Below, piece after piece: positions 1-7,776 of a DNA stretch of 25,591 nucleotides. The DNA lies in contig CAZIKB010000098.1 in NCBI GenBank assembly GCA_964539665.1, positions 1-25,591 of the forward strand, read 5' to 3'. How positions within the stretch are numbered: the first letter of the stretch is position 1; the number at the start of each line of letters is the position of its first letter. The notes beneath the pieces were generated by a model. It was not told the DNA's origin. It ran no database searches and saw only the letters and a program-made list of their open reading frames with translations. This stretch comes from CAZIKB01 sp964539665. GTDB taxonomy: Bacteria; Zhuqueibacterota; Zhuqueibacteria; Oceanimicrobiales; Oceanimicrobiaceae. The translations under genes and the position numbers were made by a program.

Positions 1-37
1 TGTCTTAATGTACGTGTATTAATATAGGAGTCATATT

Positions 38-353
38 ATGTCTACTCGACAAACTATGTTTAAAGGACTTGTACAAATTACGGGAATTGTTGCACCGCTA
101 TTACTTTGTTCAACAACTGGCTGTGAACAGCAAATTTCAAACGGCTTCTATGGTACAGGCGAAATTGCTCATTGACAGTTTTTTGAAATTCAGGAATGAG
201 GGCGATCTGGCCGCAGCCGATGAGGTTATGCACCCTGAGTGTGTAATCCGTTATTCCAATCTTTCGCAAGAGATTGTCGGTCTTGAGGCCTTGAGGGAAT
301 ATGATAAAACCTCCCGCTTAACATTTCCTGATTTTAAAACCCAAAATGTTTGA
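38..353 (+). pseudogene. Broken SnoaL-like lipoprotein (frameshifted and short)
   Basis: An AGGAG site (26-30) sits 7 bases before ATG 38, which opens a lipoprotein signal peptide with a hydrophobic core and the lipobox STTGC, cysteine encoded at 122-124. That frame stops at 173-175. The next frame reads MVQAKLLIDSFLKFRNEGDL and onward, the start of a SnoaL/NTF2-like fold, to the stop at 351-353. Removing one base of the AAATTT run near 132-137 joins the two as GCEQQFQTASMVQAK, so a +1 indel in a homopolymer is the simplest explanation. The SnoaL part has only about 70 residues, roughly half a usual domain, and no other frame continues it, so the 3' end also seems lost. Function unknown; the family includes small-molecule cyclases, isomerases and binding proteins. 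Confidence 0.6.
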
Positions 354-442
354 GCATCATTATAATTAACAGTATTTATGGTTTCGAATAAACTTTGAGT
401 TTTGATCATTGGACGTTTCACAAAAAAGAGAAAGAAACAATC

Positions 443-2119
443 ATGTTAAAGTATTATTTTATCAGTGCCAATATATTGTTCCTCTTCCTGGAGACATCTG
501 TTTTCGCACAAAACTGGAAAACCTACCCATATCACGAGGAGGGGAGTGAAATATTTTTTCCTGAAGACGAAGGCAGGCATCCAGAGATGCCGGTTGAATG
601 GTGGTACACCACCGCGCATGTGACTGGTGATTCGACCGGCACTGACTATAGTTTTATGTTGACATATTTTTGCCATCCTCCTGTCGAATCTGTTGGTTTT
701 CGCATTTTCAATATCGCCAATGAGACGGCTGGTGAGTTTTATCAGGAAACCTTACCGTATCGGGTCCTTGAGCGAGCGCAGGATCATCTAAATATTCAAG
801 TAGCCGTCATCGGCGGCTCTAAGGAAGAATGGGTGACCCTTAGAGATGAGAAAGATCAATTGATTCCGTTCCAATATCATCTGGCTGCACATTCCAGGCA
901 TGGAGATATCGATGTCTGGTATGATACCGTCAAACGTCCATTAATAGTTGGGGATACAGGCTATTTCCGCCTGGGTGAGAATTATATGACCTACTATTAT
1001 TCACAAACCGCACTGACCGTCAAAGGAACCCTCACGTTAAATGGGATTAAAGAACCGATAACTGGAACCGCCTGGATTGATCGGCAATATTTCGAAGAAT
1101 TTGCTCCTTTTGGAGGCGAAAGGTATACATGGATTAGCTGCCAGCTTTCTAATGGCATGGATTTGAATATCTGGAATATTTTCACCTCACAAAATGAAAT
1201 TCCAGATTCAGAAAATTTTCGCATTTGCACGATGTATATCGATGAAGAAACAACACTGACTACATCTGATTTTAACCTGACGCGACAGCAATACAAATTC
1301 ATGCCGGATGGGGAAAGATGTTATGCCCAAAAATGGAATTTTACTTTTGAAGATATGAACCTGACCTTCACCACCAAATTCGATGATCAGGAAGTTCACT
1401 TACCCTTTCGCTTTTATGAAGGCAGCATAAATATTCAGGGAACCGTCAATGGCGAGGCGGTCACAGGTGTGGGATTTGCCGAGCTCCTGCACTCCTATGA
1501 ACATCCTGAGATTTGTATTCTGTCACCAAATGGCGGTGAAGCGTGGGACGGATCGCAACCTGTGATATGGCAACTTCTTCAACCTGATGATGGCCGGCCA
1601 ATACAGTATGATTTGGAATTAAGCACAGACGATAGGGTGAGTTATCAGCCAATAGCACAAGGATTGACTGATACCACCTATTATTGGAACCTTCTTGACA
1701 TAGAGAAAAGTTCCGATTGCTGGTTGCGGGTAACTGGCTATTCAGCAGACACCACACTCATTGGCAGCGATGAAACCGATTCATCTTTTGTCATTGTTGT
1801 TACGGATATTCGCGATCCGATGGAATCAGACACAACCATCCAAAAGGTAATCACAAATGCCTATCCGAACCCTGCTAATTCTTATTCAAAGATCTACTTT
1901 CAATTACCATCTACAACCAGTGTGACCTTAAAAGTATTTAATATTTTGGGGCAACATATTTACACTTTGTTGGACCGACAGCCTTACACTTCCGGTAAAT
2001 ATCACATCAGGTGGAATGGGGAAGATAGGAATGGCAGCAGGGTGGCGAGCGGCATTTACATTTATCGCTTAGACACAGAATATTCTACAGCCTCCGGGCA
2101 AATAGCGATATTCCACTAA
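443..2119 (+). CDS. Secreted CrtC/AttH-like lipocalin-type protein with T9SS sorting domain
   Basis: Predicted 558 residues from ATG 443, chosen because it is followed directly by a signal peptide (hydrophobic stretch ending FAQ at about residue 22); a longer in-frame start at 395 would put the signal inside the protein. Residues about 50-370 resemble the hydroxyneurosporene synthase (CrtC)/AttH family: EWWYTTAHVTG near residue 52, YSFMLTYF, then GTAWIDRQYFEEF near 209 and YTWISCQLSNGMDLNIW. A Ig-like segment (SPNGGEAW, near 375) follows, and the last 90 residues are a T9SS type A sorting domain (AYPNPANSYSK to SGIYIYRL). The protein is therefore predicted to be exported and anchored or released at the cell surface. 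CrtC proteins hydrate carotenoids, but no other carotenoid gene is nearby and AttH-like relatives have other or unknown roles, so a lipid or terpenoid substrate is only inferred. Confidence 0.75.
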   Translation: MLKYYFISANILFLFLETSVFAQNWKTYPYHEEGSEIFFPEDEGRHPEMPVEWWYTTAHVTGDSTGTDYSFMLTYFCHPPVESVGFRIFNIANETAGEFYQETLPYRVLERAQDHLNIQVAVIGGSKEEWVTLRDEKDQLIPFQYHLAAHSRHGDIDVWYDTVKRPLIVGDTGYFRLGENYMTYYYSQTALTVKGTLTLNGIKEPITGTAWIDRQYFEEFAPFGGERYTWISCQLSNGMDLNIWNIFTSQNEIPDSENFRICTMYIDEETTLTTSDFNLTRQQYKFMPDGERCYAQKWNFTFEDMNLTFTTKFDDQEVHLPFRFYEGSINIQGTVNGEAVTGVGFAELLHSYEHPEICILSPNGGEAWDGSQPVIWQLLQPDDGRPIQYDLELSTDDRVSYQPIAQGLTDTTYYWNLLDIEKSSDCWLRVTGYSADTTLIGSDETDSSFVIVVTDIRDPMESDTTIQKVITNAYPNPANSYSKIYFQLPSTTSVTLKVFNILGQHIYTLLDRQPYTSGKYHIRWNGEDRNGSRVASGIYIYRLDTEYSTASGQIAIFH

Positions 2120-2123
2120 CTTA

Positions 2124-2139
2124 TTCCCAAAAATGGGAA
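2124..2139 (+). terminator. Weak hairpin just after the CrtC-like gene
   Basis: TTCCCA-AAAA-TGGGAA forms a perfect 6-bp stem five bases after the stop codon. The downstream side is A/T-rich (ATAATTTA) but lacks a proper T run, so termination is possible but not secure. The remaining spacer up to 2356 is AT-rich and shows nothing else I can support. Confidence 0.3.
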
Positions 2140-2356
2140 ATAATTTACCACTATTCTTAAAATTGAGAAAAATCAGAGAGCTTACCCATTCTATTTAACT
2201 CTCGTAAAAATAAGTAATCATAAAAACAATATCTTAAAGCTAACTGATGCTGTGTAGGGAAATATAATTATGGCATGGATTTTGTAATTGTTGATTAGAC
2301 CGATTTTATATTGGTTGCAATTTCCATGATAATTTTAACGCTTGAAAATATAAATA

Positions 2357-3442
2357 ATGAACATCGGGATACCGCGAGAAATTTCCATTGAAGAAAATCG
2401 TGTTGCTGTAACACCTGCCGGGATTTATGAGCTAACGCAGGAAGGGCATGTCGTATATTTGGAAAGCAGCTGTGGAATTAACAGTGGGTTTTCGGATACC
2501 GATTACCAACAGGTCGGGGGAGAAATAGTGTATTCACACGATGAAGTGTTTGGCAGGTCTGATACGATCATCAAGGTGGAACCACCCACCGAAGAAGAGT
2601 CGGAGATGATGGTAGATGACCAGATATTGTTTTCAACCCTCCATTTAGGCATGCGTTCACCTGAAAGTATTAAAATTCTGATAAAAAAGAAAATCACGGC
2701 TGTTGGGTATGAGTATATGAAGACGGAAGGATTTCAGCATTCTGTATTAAATGCCATGGGTGGAATTGCCGGAGCCATGCTGCCACAAATTGCCGGGCGA
2801 TATTTGGAATTGCAAAATGGTGGTCGGGGAGTACTTATCAGCGCACAGCCTGGGGTTCCATCTGCATCCATTGTAATTCTTGGAGCGGGTAATGTAGGCA
2901 TTAGCGCCATCAAGGCTTTTCTTGGTTTAGGTGCACAGGTTATGGTTCTTGACCGGGATTTGGCCCGGCTGCGCAGAGTTCATGATTTAACCAACAAACG
3001 GGCAGTTACCGCTTTAGCTACCCCGTATAATATAGAAAAATCTCTCCGATTCGCCGATGTTTTCGTTGGTTGCGTGTTTATCCGTGGTGAAAAACCGCCT
3101 CGTCTGGTAACAAAAGAAATGATTGAAGAAATGAGAAATGGAACAGTAATCATGGATATTTCCATTGATCAAGGCGGCTGCATAGAAACATCCAGGCCAA
3201 CGACTCATTCTGACCCTGTATTTGTCGAGGAAGAGGTGATTCACTACTGTGTGCCGAATATTCCATCGGCAGTACCGAGAACCTCTTCACACGCGTTAAG
3301 CAATGTTGTGTTCCCCTATGTAATGGAAGCAGCGGAGCTGGGAATTGAAAAAACTCTCGAATCTCACACCGCACTTAACATGGGCGTTTATTTACTGCGG
3401 GGCGATTGTACAGATAATAAGATTCAAGAAATGTTTCTTTAA
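2357..3442 (+). CDS. ald: Alanine dehydrogenase
   Basis: The 361-residue product has the usual length for NAD-dependent L-alanine dehydrogenase, which interconverts alanine with pyruvate plus ammonia in the cytoplasm. The N-terminus IGIPREISIEENRVAVTP is the AlaDh/PNT signature. The substrate-site lysine (IIKVEPP, about K73) and histidine (STLHLG, about H96) are present, as are the Rossmann motif GAGNVG near residues 174-179 and the C-terminal signature YCVPNIPSAVPRTSS. It stands 230 bases before a GNAT/Kor stretch; supply or removal of pyruvate fits a 2-oxoacid:ferredoxin oxidoreductase next door, but shared transcription is not shown. No strong Shine-Dalgarno site is visible before ATG 2357. 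Nothing is missing or truncated. Confidence 0.93.
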   Translation: MNIGIPREISIEENRVAVTPAGIYELTQEGHVVYLESSCGINSGFSDTDYQQVGGEIVYSHDEVFGRSDTIIKVEPPTEEESEMMVDDQILFSTLHLGMRSPESIKILIKKKITAVGYEYMKTEGFQHSVLNAMGGIAGAMLPQIAGRYLELQNGGRGVLISAQPGVPSASIVILGAGNVGISAIKAFLGLGAQVMVLDRDLARLRRVHDLTNKRAVTALATPYNIEKSLRFADVFVGCVFIRGEKPPRLVTKEMIEEMRNGTVIMDISIDQGGCIETSRPTTHSDPVFVEEEVIHYCVPNIPSAVPRTSSHALSNVVFPYVMEAAELGIEKTLESHTALNMGVYLLRGDCTDNKIQEMFL

Positions 3443-3486
3443 GCTGTTTGTTGGAATAATCCAAAAAATAAAAAAAGGGAGTAACC

Positions 3487-4077
3487 ATGGAAGAGTATCC
3501 AAAAATTGTAACTTTAAAGGACAAAAATAAAATAACCTTACGATTGATGGGCAAAGATGATATAGATGCTTTATTGGAATTTTATAAATCCATACCGAAG
3601 GAAAACCGACAGTTTCTGAGGATGGATGTTACAAAAAGAAATAATCTTGAAAGCCGGTTTGGCAAACTGGATTATCTTCATGTTTTTCCAGTTTTAGCGA
3701 TTGATGAGAACCAAATAGTCGGAATTGCGACCATGTTTAAAGCGGAAATGGGCTGGAAGCGAAATTTGGGTGAAGTAAGGGTGCTCATTTCTCCCAAATA
3801 CCGAAGGAAAGGTCTGGCCACAATTTTTGTTCGTGAATTGTTTTATCATGCGTTAAAGACTAAAATTTTTAAGATTCAGGCTGAAATGGTCGAAAATCAG
3901 GAATCAGCTATTTCTGCATTTGAAAGATTTGGTTTTCACAAGGAAGCCACTCTCCGCAGACATGTAACAGATATCAATAATGAGAGAAAAAATCTTATTA
4001 TCATGACGCTCGATATAGAAGATATATGGTATTTAATGGAAGACCATATGGAAAGTTATGATATTCGTGGCCAATAA
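3487..4077 (+). CDS. GNAT-family N-acetyltransferase
   Basis: The 196-residue protein shows the GNAT fold in order: a central VGIATMF strand, GEVRVLISPKYRRKGLA (motif A, with the R-x-x-G-x-A acetyl-CoA pyrophosphate loop, about residues 95-111), then NQESAISAFERFGFHKEATLRRHV (motif B and the final strand typical of RimI-like enzymes). The start ATG 3487 has a GGGAG site 6 bases upstream, and the gene follows ald by 44 bases, so the two may be co-transcribed. The acceptor (an amine on a small molecule, protein N-terminus or amino acid) cannot be deduced. A fairly acidic C-terminal tail of about 25 residues extends past the domain. Confidence 0.85.
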   Translation: MEEYPKIVTLKDKNKITLRLMGKDDIDALLEFYKSIPKENRQFLRMDVTKRNNLESRFGKLDYLHVFPVLAIDENQIVGIATMFKAEMGWKRNLGEVRVLISPKYRRKGLATIFVRELFYHALKTKIFKIQAEMVENQESAISAFERFGFHKEATLRRHVTDINNERKNLIIMTLDIEDIWYLMEDHMESYDIRGQ

Positions 4078-4172
4078 GAAATGAATTCAATAAAAGAGCA
4101 AAATCAAAGTATTACAAATTAAGTGTTTGTTTTGAATTTTATTGCCCAACTGTTCCACCGTTATATTGTTGA

Positions 4173-4253
4173 ATTGTTTGATTTGTAACAATGAAACAAT
4201 AACACATTGCAGCCATAATGAGTTCTATCAACTATTTGATTCAAAATTTTGAA
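4173..4253. promoter_or_regulatory. Two palindromes upstream of the kor operon
   Basis: The 230-base spacer before korD carries an inverted repeat ATTGTTT (4173-4179) / AAACAAT (4194-4200) with a 14-base spacer, and a perfect 14-bp palindrome TTCAAAATTTTGAA (4240-4253). AT-rich promoter-like sequence (TATTAT at 4263-4268) follows, about 40 bases before the GTG start. This is where a promoter and operator for the large operon should lie. I recognise no known regulator's box, and short AT palindromes arise by chance in such DNA. Confidence 0.3.
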
Positions 4254-4307
4254 GTTAATAAATATTATATGCAAATGTATTTCGAATATAAATTTGGAGG
4301 ATAAACC

Positions 4308-4613
4308 GTGAACTACTGGCGTAAACCTTTGGATGTAGATAAACTTGATTTGCCAAAAGGTATAATTCATATTATAGACGATCAATGTAAAGGATGCGGA
4401 TTTTGCGTTGAGTATTGCCCAAAGGACGTATTAGAGCTTTCATCGGGTTTCAATAAAAAGGGATATCATCCACCTATTGCGGTACTGGAAGATGAATGTG
4501 TCCACTGTCAGTTATGTGAAATAATATGTCCTGAATTTTCAATTTTTGTAACTTTAAAAAACAACTCAAATAAGATAGATGAGCCTGTTGAGGCCAGAAA
4601 GGAGGCGGAGTAA
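4308..4613 (+). CDS. korD: 2-oxoacid:ferredoxin oxidoreductase, delta (ferredoxin-like) subunit
   Basis: A 101-residue protein starting with GTG 4308 behind TTTGGAGG. It carries two CxxCxxCxxxCP motifs, CKGCGFCVEYCP (about residues 27-38) and CVHCQLCEIICP (about 64-75), so it should hold two [4Fe-4S] clusters and pass electrons from the thiamine site to ferredoxin. Order delta-alpha-beta-gamma with tiny gaps is the usual korDABC arrangement. The gene ends one base before the korA start. The charged C-terminal tail is longer than strictly needed for the domain. Confidence 0.88.
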   Translation: MNYWRKPLDVDKLDLPKGIIHIIDDQCKGCGFCVEYCPKDVLELSSGFNKKGYHPPIAVLEDECVHCQLCEIICPEFSIFVTLKNNSNKIDEPVEARKEAE

Positions 4614-4614
4614 A

Positions 4615-5772
4615 TTGAAAGCTGAACCAATTGGAGTACTTACTGGATCCCATTATTTGGATGGAGATCATGCCTGTTGTGAAGGCGCACTGGCAGCCGG
4701 TTGCCGGTTTTTTGCCGGCTATCCTATTACCCCTTCCACTGAAGTGGCTGAGCGAATTGTGGCGCGTTTTCCGCTGGTGGGCGGAATGTTTATTCAGGTA
4801 GAGGATGAGTTAGGCGCGATGGCGGCTGTACTCGGCGGTGCCTGGGCCGGGAAAAAGTCGATGACTGTAACCTCTGGCCCGGGATTTTCATTAATGATGG
4901 AAAATTTAGGCCTCGGAATTATGATGGAGGTTCCTTGCGTAGTGGTTAATGTACAGCGCGGCGGCCCATCAACCGGGCTTCCTACAATGGTTGGACAGGC
5001 CGATATGATGCAAGCACGGTGGGGCTCCCACGGCGATTATGAGATTATCGCTCTTTGTCCGTCATCACCTCAGGAAGCATTTGATTATACAATTAAAGCT
5101 TTTAATCTTTCAGAAAAATACCGGGTGCCGACTTTGATTATGATGGATGAATGTGTCGGACACATGACCGAAAAGGTGGTTATCCCACACGCAGAAGATA
5201 TTGAAATTACCCCTCGAAGATTCACTAAATTACCACCCGAAGAGTATCTGCCGTATAAACCTTGTGAGGATTTGGTGCCAGAAATGATTAAGGCTGGCGA
5301 TGGATATAAAATCCATACAACAGGTCTTACACATGATGAGAGAGGCTATCCGGTAATGACTCCTGAAATGCAGGATACACTTGTGAGACGATTGATGGAC
5401 AAAATCAATAAAAATGTCGATGATATTATCGAAATTGAAGAAGAAAATGTTGAAGATGCAGATGTGATTGTCATGGCTTATGGCATAACTTCGCGAGTAA
5501 CTCAACCAGCCATTGCAAGAGCCAGGGAAAAAGGAATTAAAGTCGGATTTATTAAAATGATTACTGTATGGCCGTTTCCTGAAAAACGAATTAAACAATT
5601 AGCCGAGAAAGTAAAGGCGTTTGTAATGCCTGAAATTAATATGGGCCAGGTGGTTCTGGAGTTGGAACGAGTAGTAAATGGTAAAGCAAAAACGTTTCTT
5701 ATCCCGCACGCTGGTGGGTGGGTTCATGAACCTGATGATATTTATAAGGTAATTGAGGAGGCCGTAAAATGA
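4615..5772 (+). CDS. korA: 2-oxoacid:ferredoxin oxidoreductase, alpha subunit
   Basis: I choose TTG 4615 because AAAGGAGG (4598-4605) lies at ideal distance; an in-frame ATG at 4579 would overlap korD and add a basic leader unlike the family. The 385-residue product starts with the N-terminal pyrimidine-binding domain (GCRFFAGYPITPSTEVAE), has the family signature RGGPSTGLPT near residue 120, and ends with the C-terminal alpha domain (AYGITSRVTQPAIARAREKG). With KorB it forms the thiamine diphosphate site that oxidatively decarboxylates 2-oxoacids with CoA and ferredoxin. The gene order suggests 2-oxoglutarate, but pyruvate or branched-chain oxoacids cannot be excluded. It overlaps korB by four bases (ATGA). 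Confidence 0.9.
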   Translation: MKAEPIGVLTGSHYLDGDHACCEGALAAGCRFFAGYPITPSTEVAERIVARFPLVGGMFIQVEDELGAMAAVLGGAWAGKKSMTVTSGPGFSLMMENLGLGIMMEVPCVVVNVQRGGPSTGLPTMVGQADMMQARWGSHGDYEIIALCPSSPQEAFDYTIKAFNLSEKYRVPTLIMMDECVGHMTEKVVIPHAEDIEITPRRFTKLPPEEYLPYKPCEDLVPEMIKAGDGYKIHTTGLTHDERGYPVMTPEMQDTLVRRLMDKINKNVDDIIEIEEENVEDADVIVMAYGITSRVTQPAIARAREKGIKVGFIKMITVWPFPEKRIKQLAEKVKAFVMPEINMGQVVLELERVVNGKAKTFLIPHAGGWVHEPDDIYKVIEEAVK

Positions 5773-6674
5773 TAAAGGTTGCAGAAAATTTACAAAAACA
5801 ACATCCCATGGAACCCTTTTTGCGCATGGATCGCATGCCGCACATTTGGTGTCCCACATGCGGAATTGGAACCGTGGTTACCTGTTTAGCTTCCGCTCTG
5901 GAAAAGTTTGATTATCCTTTAGAGAAAGTCGCAATTGTGTCCGGTATCGGCTGTACTGGTCGTGTTGCTGGTTACGTCAAGTTAGATTCATTTCATACTA
6001 CACATGGCCGGGCAATTCCTTTTGCGACTGGTCTGAAATTGGGTAATCCAGATTTAAAGGTTATAGTGGTTAGTGGCGACGGTGATTTATCTGCCATTGG
6101 CGGCAATCACTTGATTCATGCGGCAAGACGAAATATGGACATAACGGTCATCTGTGTAAATAATTTTATTTATGCGATGACTGGAGGACAGGTTGCACCA
6201 ACGACACCAATTACGGCCAATAGTTCTACTTCCCCGTATGGGAATTTCGAACGGCCGTTTACTCTGCCATCATTAGTGGCAACGTGCGGTGCGGTTTATG
6301 TAGCACGCTGGACAGCCCTGCACATTCGTCGATTAACAAATTCAATACATGAAGCTTTAAACAAGAAAGGATTTTCTTTTGTTGAAGCTATCAGCCCCTG
6401 TCCTACTTTGTACGCCCGAAGAAATAAATTAGGTACCGGCTTGGATCTCATGAAATTTTACCATGATAATAGTGAAATACAACATGGCGCTGATCCAACG
6501 ACCCTGGATATTGAATTCCAGAAGAAAATAATCGTTGGTAAATTTATCGACCGGGAACGTCCCACTTTTCTTGAAGCCTGGAATGAGGGACATAAAAAAA
6601 TATTGGGTGCCAAATTCAAACCTTATGGTGAACCAACAGATGGATTAATCCAATTAGAGACAGCAAAAAAATAA
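5769..6674 (+). CDS. korB: 2-oxoacid:ferredoxin oxidoreductase, beta (thiamine diphosphate) subunit
   Basis: The 301-residue subunit has the Kor-type start WCPTCGIG (about residues 27-34) and GIGCTGR, then the thiamine diphosphate/Mg motif GDGDLSAIGGNH with the trailing NN of VICVNNFIYAMTGGQ (about residues 103-140). The cysteines of CxxCG and GCTGR are those that ligate the proximal cluster in this family. It is translationally coupled to korA through the ATGA overlap and separated from korC by 17 bases. A complete catalytic pair with KorA; no missing motif seen. Confidence 0.92.
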   Translation: MIKVAENLQKQHPMEPFLRMDRMPHIWCPTCGIGTVVTCLASALEKFDYPLEKVAIVSGIGCTGRVAGYVKLDSFHTTHGRAIPFATGLKLGNPDLKVIVVSGDGDLSAIGGNHLIHAARRNMDITVICVNNFIYAMTGGQVAPTTPITANSSTSPYGNFERPFTLPSLVATCGAVYVARWTALHIRRLTNSIHEALNKKGFSFVEAISPCPTLYARRNKLGTGLDLMKFYHDNSEIQHGADPTTLDIEFQKKIIVGKFIDRERPTFLEAWNEGHKKILGAKFKPYGEPTDGLIQLETAKK

Positions 6675-6691
6675 AATTTGGAGTTTTTAAT

Positions 6692-7258
6692 ATGAGCAGA
6701 ACGGAAATTAGAGTAACAGGTTATGGTGGTCAAGGTGTGATTATGTGCGGATATATCATCGGAAAATCTGCCGCTCTATTCGCTGATAAACATGCTACTC
6801 TGAATCAGAGCTTTGGACCAGAGGCAAGAGGAAGCGCTTGCAGTGCACAGGTTATTGTGTCCGATGAAGAGGTTTTGTATCCCTATATGCGTAAACCGGA
6901 CATTATGATTGCCATGTCACAGGAAGCTTATTCACTATTTGAACCCGATTTAAAAAATGACGGCATATTATTAGTTGATGAAGATCTGGTTAAAATTGAT
7001 GCGCCAAGAGATAATATCAAATTATATTCTATTCCGGCTACGAGAATCGCTGAGCAGTTAGGAAGAAAAATCGTACTCAATATTGTGATGCTGGGATTTT
7101 TTTCAGCTGTCTCAAAAATTGTTGATGTTGATGCAGTCCGGCAAGCAGTAACATCTTCTGTTCCCAAAGGAACGGAAGAATTAAACTTAAAAGCGTTTAA
7201 CAGTGGTTTTGAGTTCGGTTTGAAATTAGTAGCAAGTGGGAATGGCAAAACGAAATAA
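6692..7258 (+). CDS. korC: 2-oxoacid:ferredoxin oxidoreductase, gamma subunit
   Basis: The 188-residue protein has the gamma-subunit signature GYGGQGVIMCGYIIGKSA at the start, followed by QSFGPEARGSACSAQVIVSDEEVLYP, which is typical for the CoA-side subunit of this enzyme family. GGAG lies at 6680-6683, 8 bases before ATG 6692. It closes the four-gene kor set. The 87-base gap to the next gene has no clear terminator. Confidence 0.9.
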   Translation: MSRTEIRVTGYGGQGVIMCGYIIGKSAALFADKHATLNQSFGPEARGSACSAQVIVSDEEVLYPYMRKPDIMIAMSQEAYSLFEPDLKNDGILLVDEDLVKIDAPRDNIKLYSIPATRIAEQLGRKIVLNIVMLGFFSAVSKIVDVDAVRQAVTSSVPKGTEELNLKAFNSGFEFGLKLVASGNGKTK

Positions 7259-7345
7259 GTAGTCACGAAAATTCATTGTTGTTTCAAAGATTAATCCTCA
7301 ATGCAACGAGGTATCCTTAACCTTTTTGATTAGGAATGTCTAATC

Positions 7346-7738
7346 ATGGCTGAACTGGAAAAAGCAATTAAAAAGTTGGAGCAACACATGGCTGCAGCTA
7401 TTAACAGCAAGGACGTAGAAAAATTTCTGACTTTTTTTAAGCCGGATATGATTGGTTTTTCTTCTACAACCCATAATTTAATAGAAGGCCTGGATGCTCT
7501 TAAAGAAACAGTTGAATACTACCTGGAAGAAGGAGAAAAAGTAGAATATTCTATTTCAAATGTAATGGTGCAGGATTTTGGAGACATAGCCGTTGCGTGC
7601 TTTCACTGGGTAGTTAATATTGACGATGGCACCCGGATTCATGAAATCCCCGGAAGAGGTACACATGTTTATCAAAAAGGGAACAACCAATGGTATGTGG
7701 TGCATGAGCATTTCTCCAGAGCGCATCATCAAGTATAG
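7346..7738 (+). CDS. SnoaL/DUF4440-like small protein
   Basis: The 130-residue product has an NTF2-like pattern: an N-terminal helix (LEKAIKKLEQHMAAAINSKDVEKFLTFF), a middle segment GLDALKETVEYYL, and strands VACFHWVVNI and QWYVVHEHFS. No signal peptide is visible, so it is cytoplasmic, unlike the broken SnoaL lipoprotein at the window start. It lies inside the redox operon, 87 bases after korC and 38 before the GltD-like gene. The fold often binds small ligands or dimerises; no catalytic residues can be assigned. It may be an accessory or a chance passenger. Confidence 0.75.
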   Translation: MAELEKAIKKLEQHMAAAINSKDVEKFLTFFKPDMIGFSSTTHNLIEGLDALKETVEYYLEEGEKVEYSISNVMVQDFGDIAVACFHWVVNIDDGTRIHEIPGRGTHVYQKGNNQWYVVHEHFSRAHHQV

Positions 7739-7776
7739 TACACGACTAAAGCAAATAGTAAGAGAGGAGATAAAAT

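Noticed and set aside
3345..3530. Short + strand frame across the ald end
   Set aside because: It overlaps ald and the GNAT start in another frame and lacks a start signal.
4579..4614. Longer korA start at ATG 4579
   Set aside because: It overlaps korD and adds a basic leader; TTG 4615 has an ideal AAAGGAGG site.
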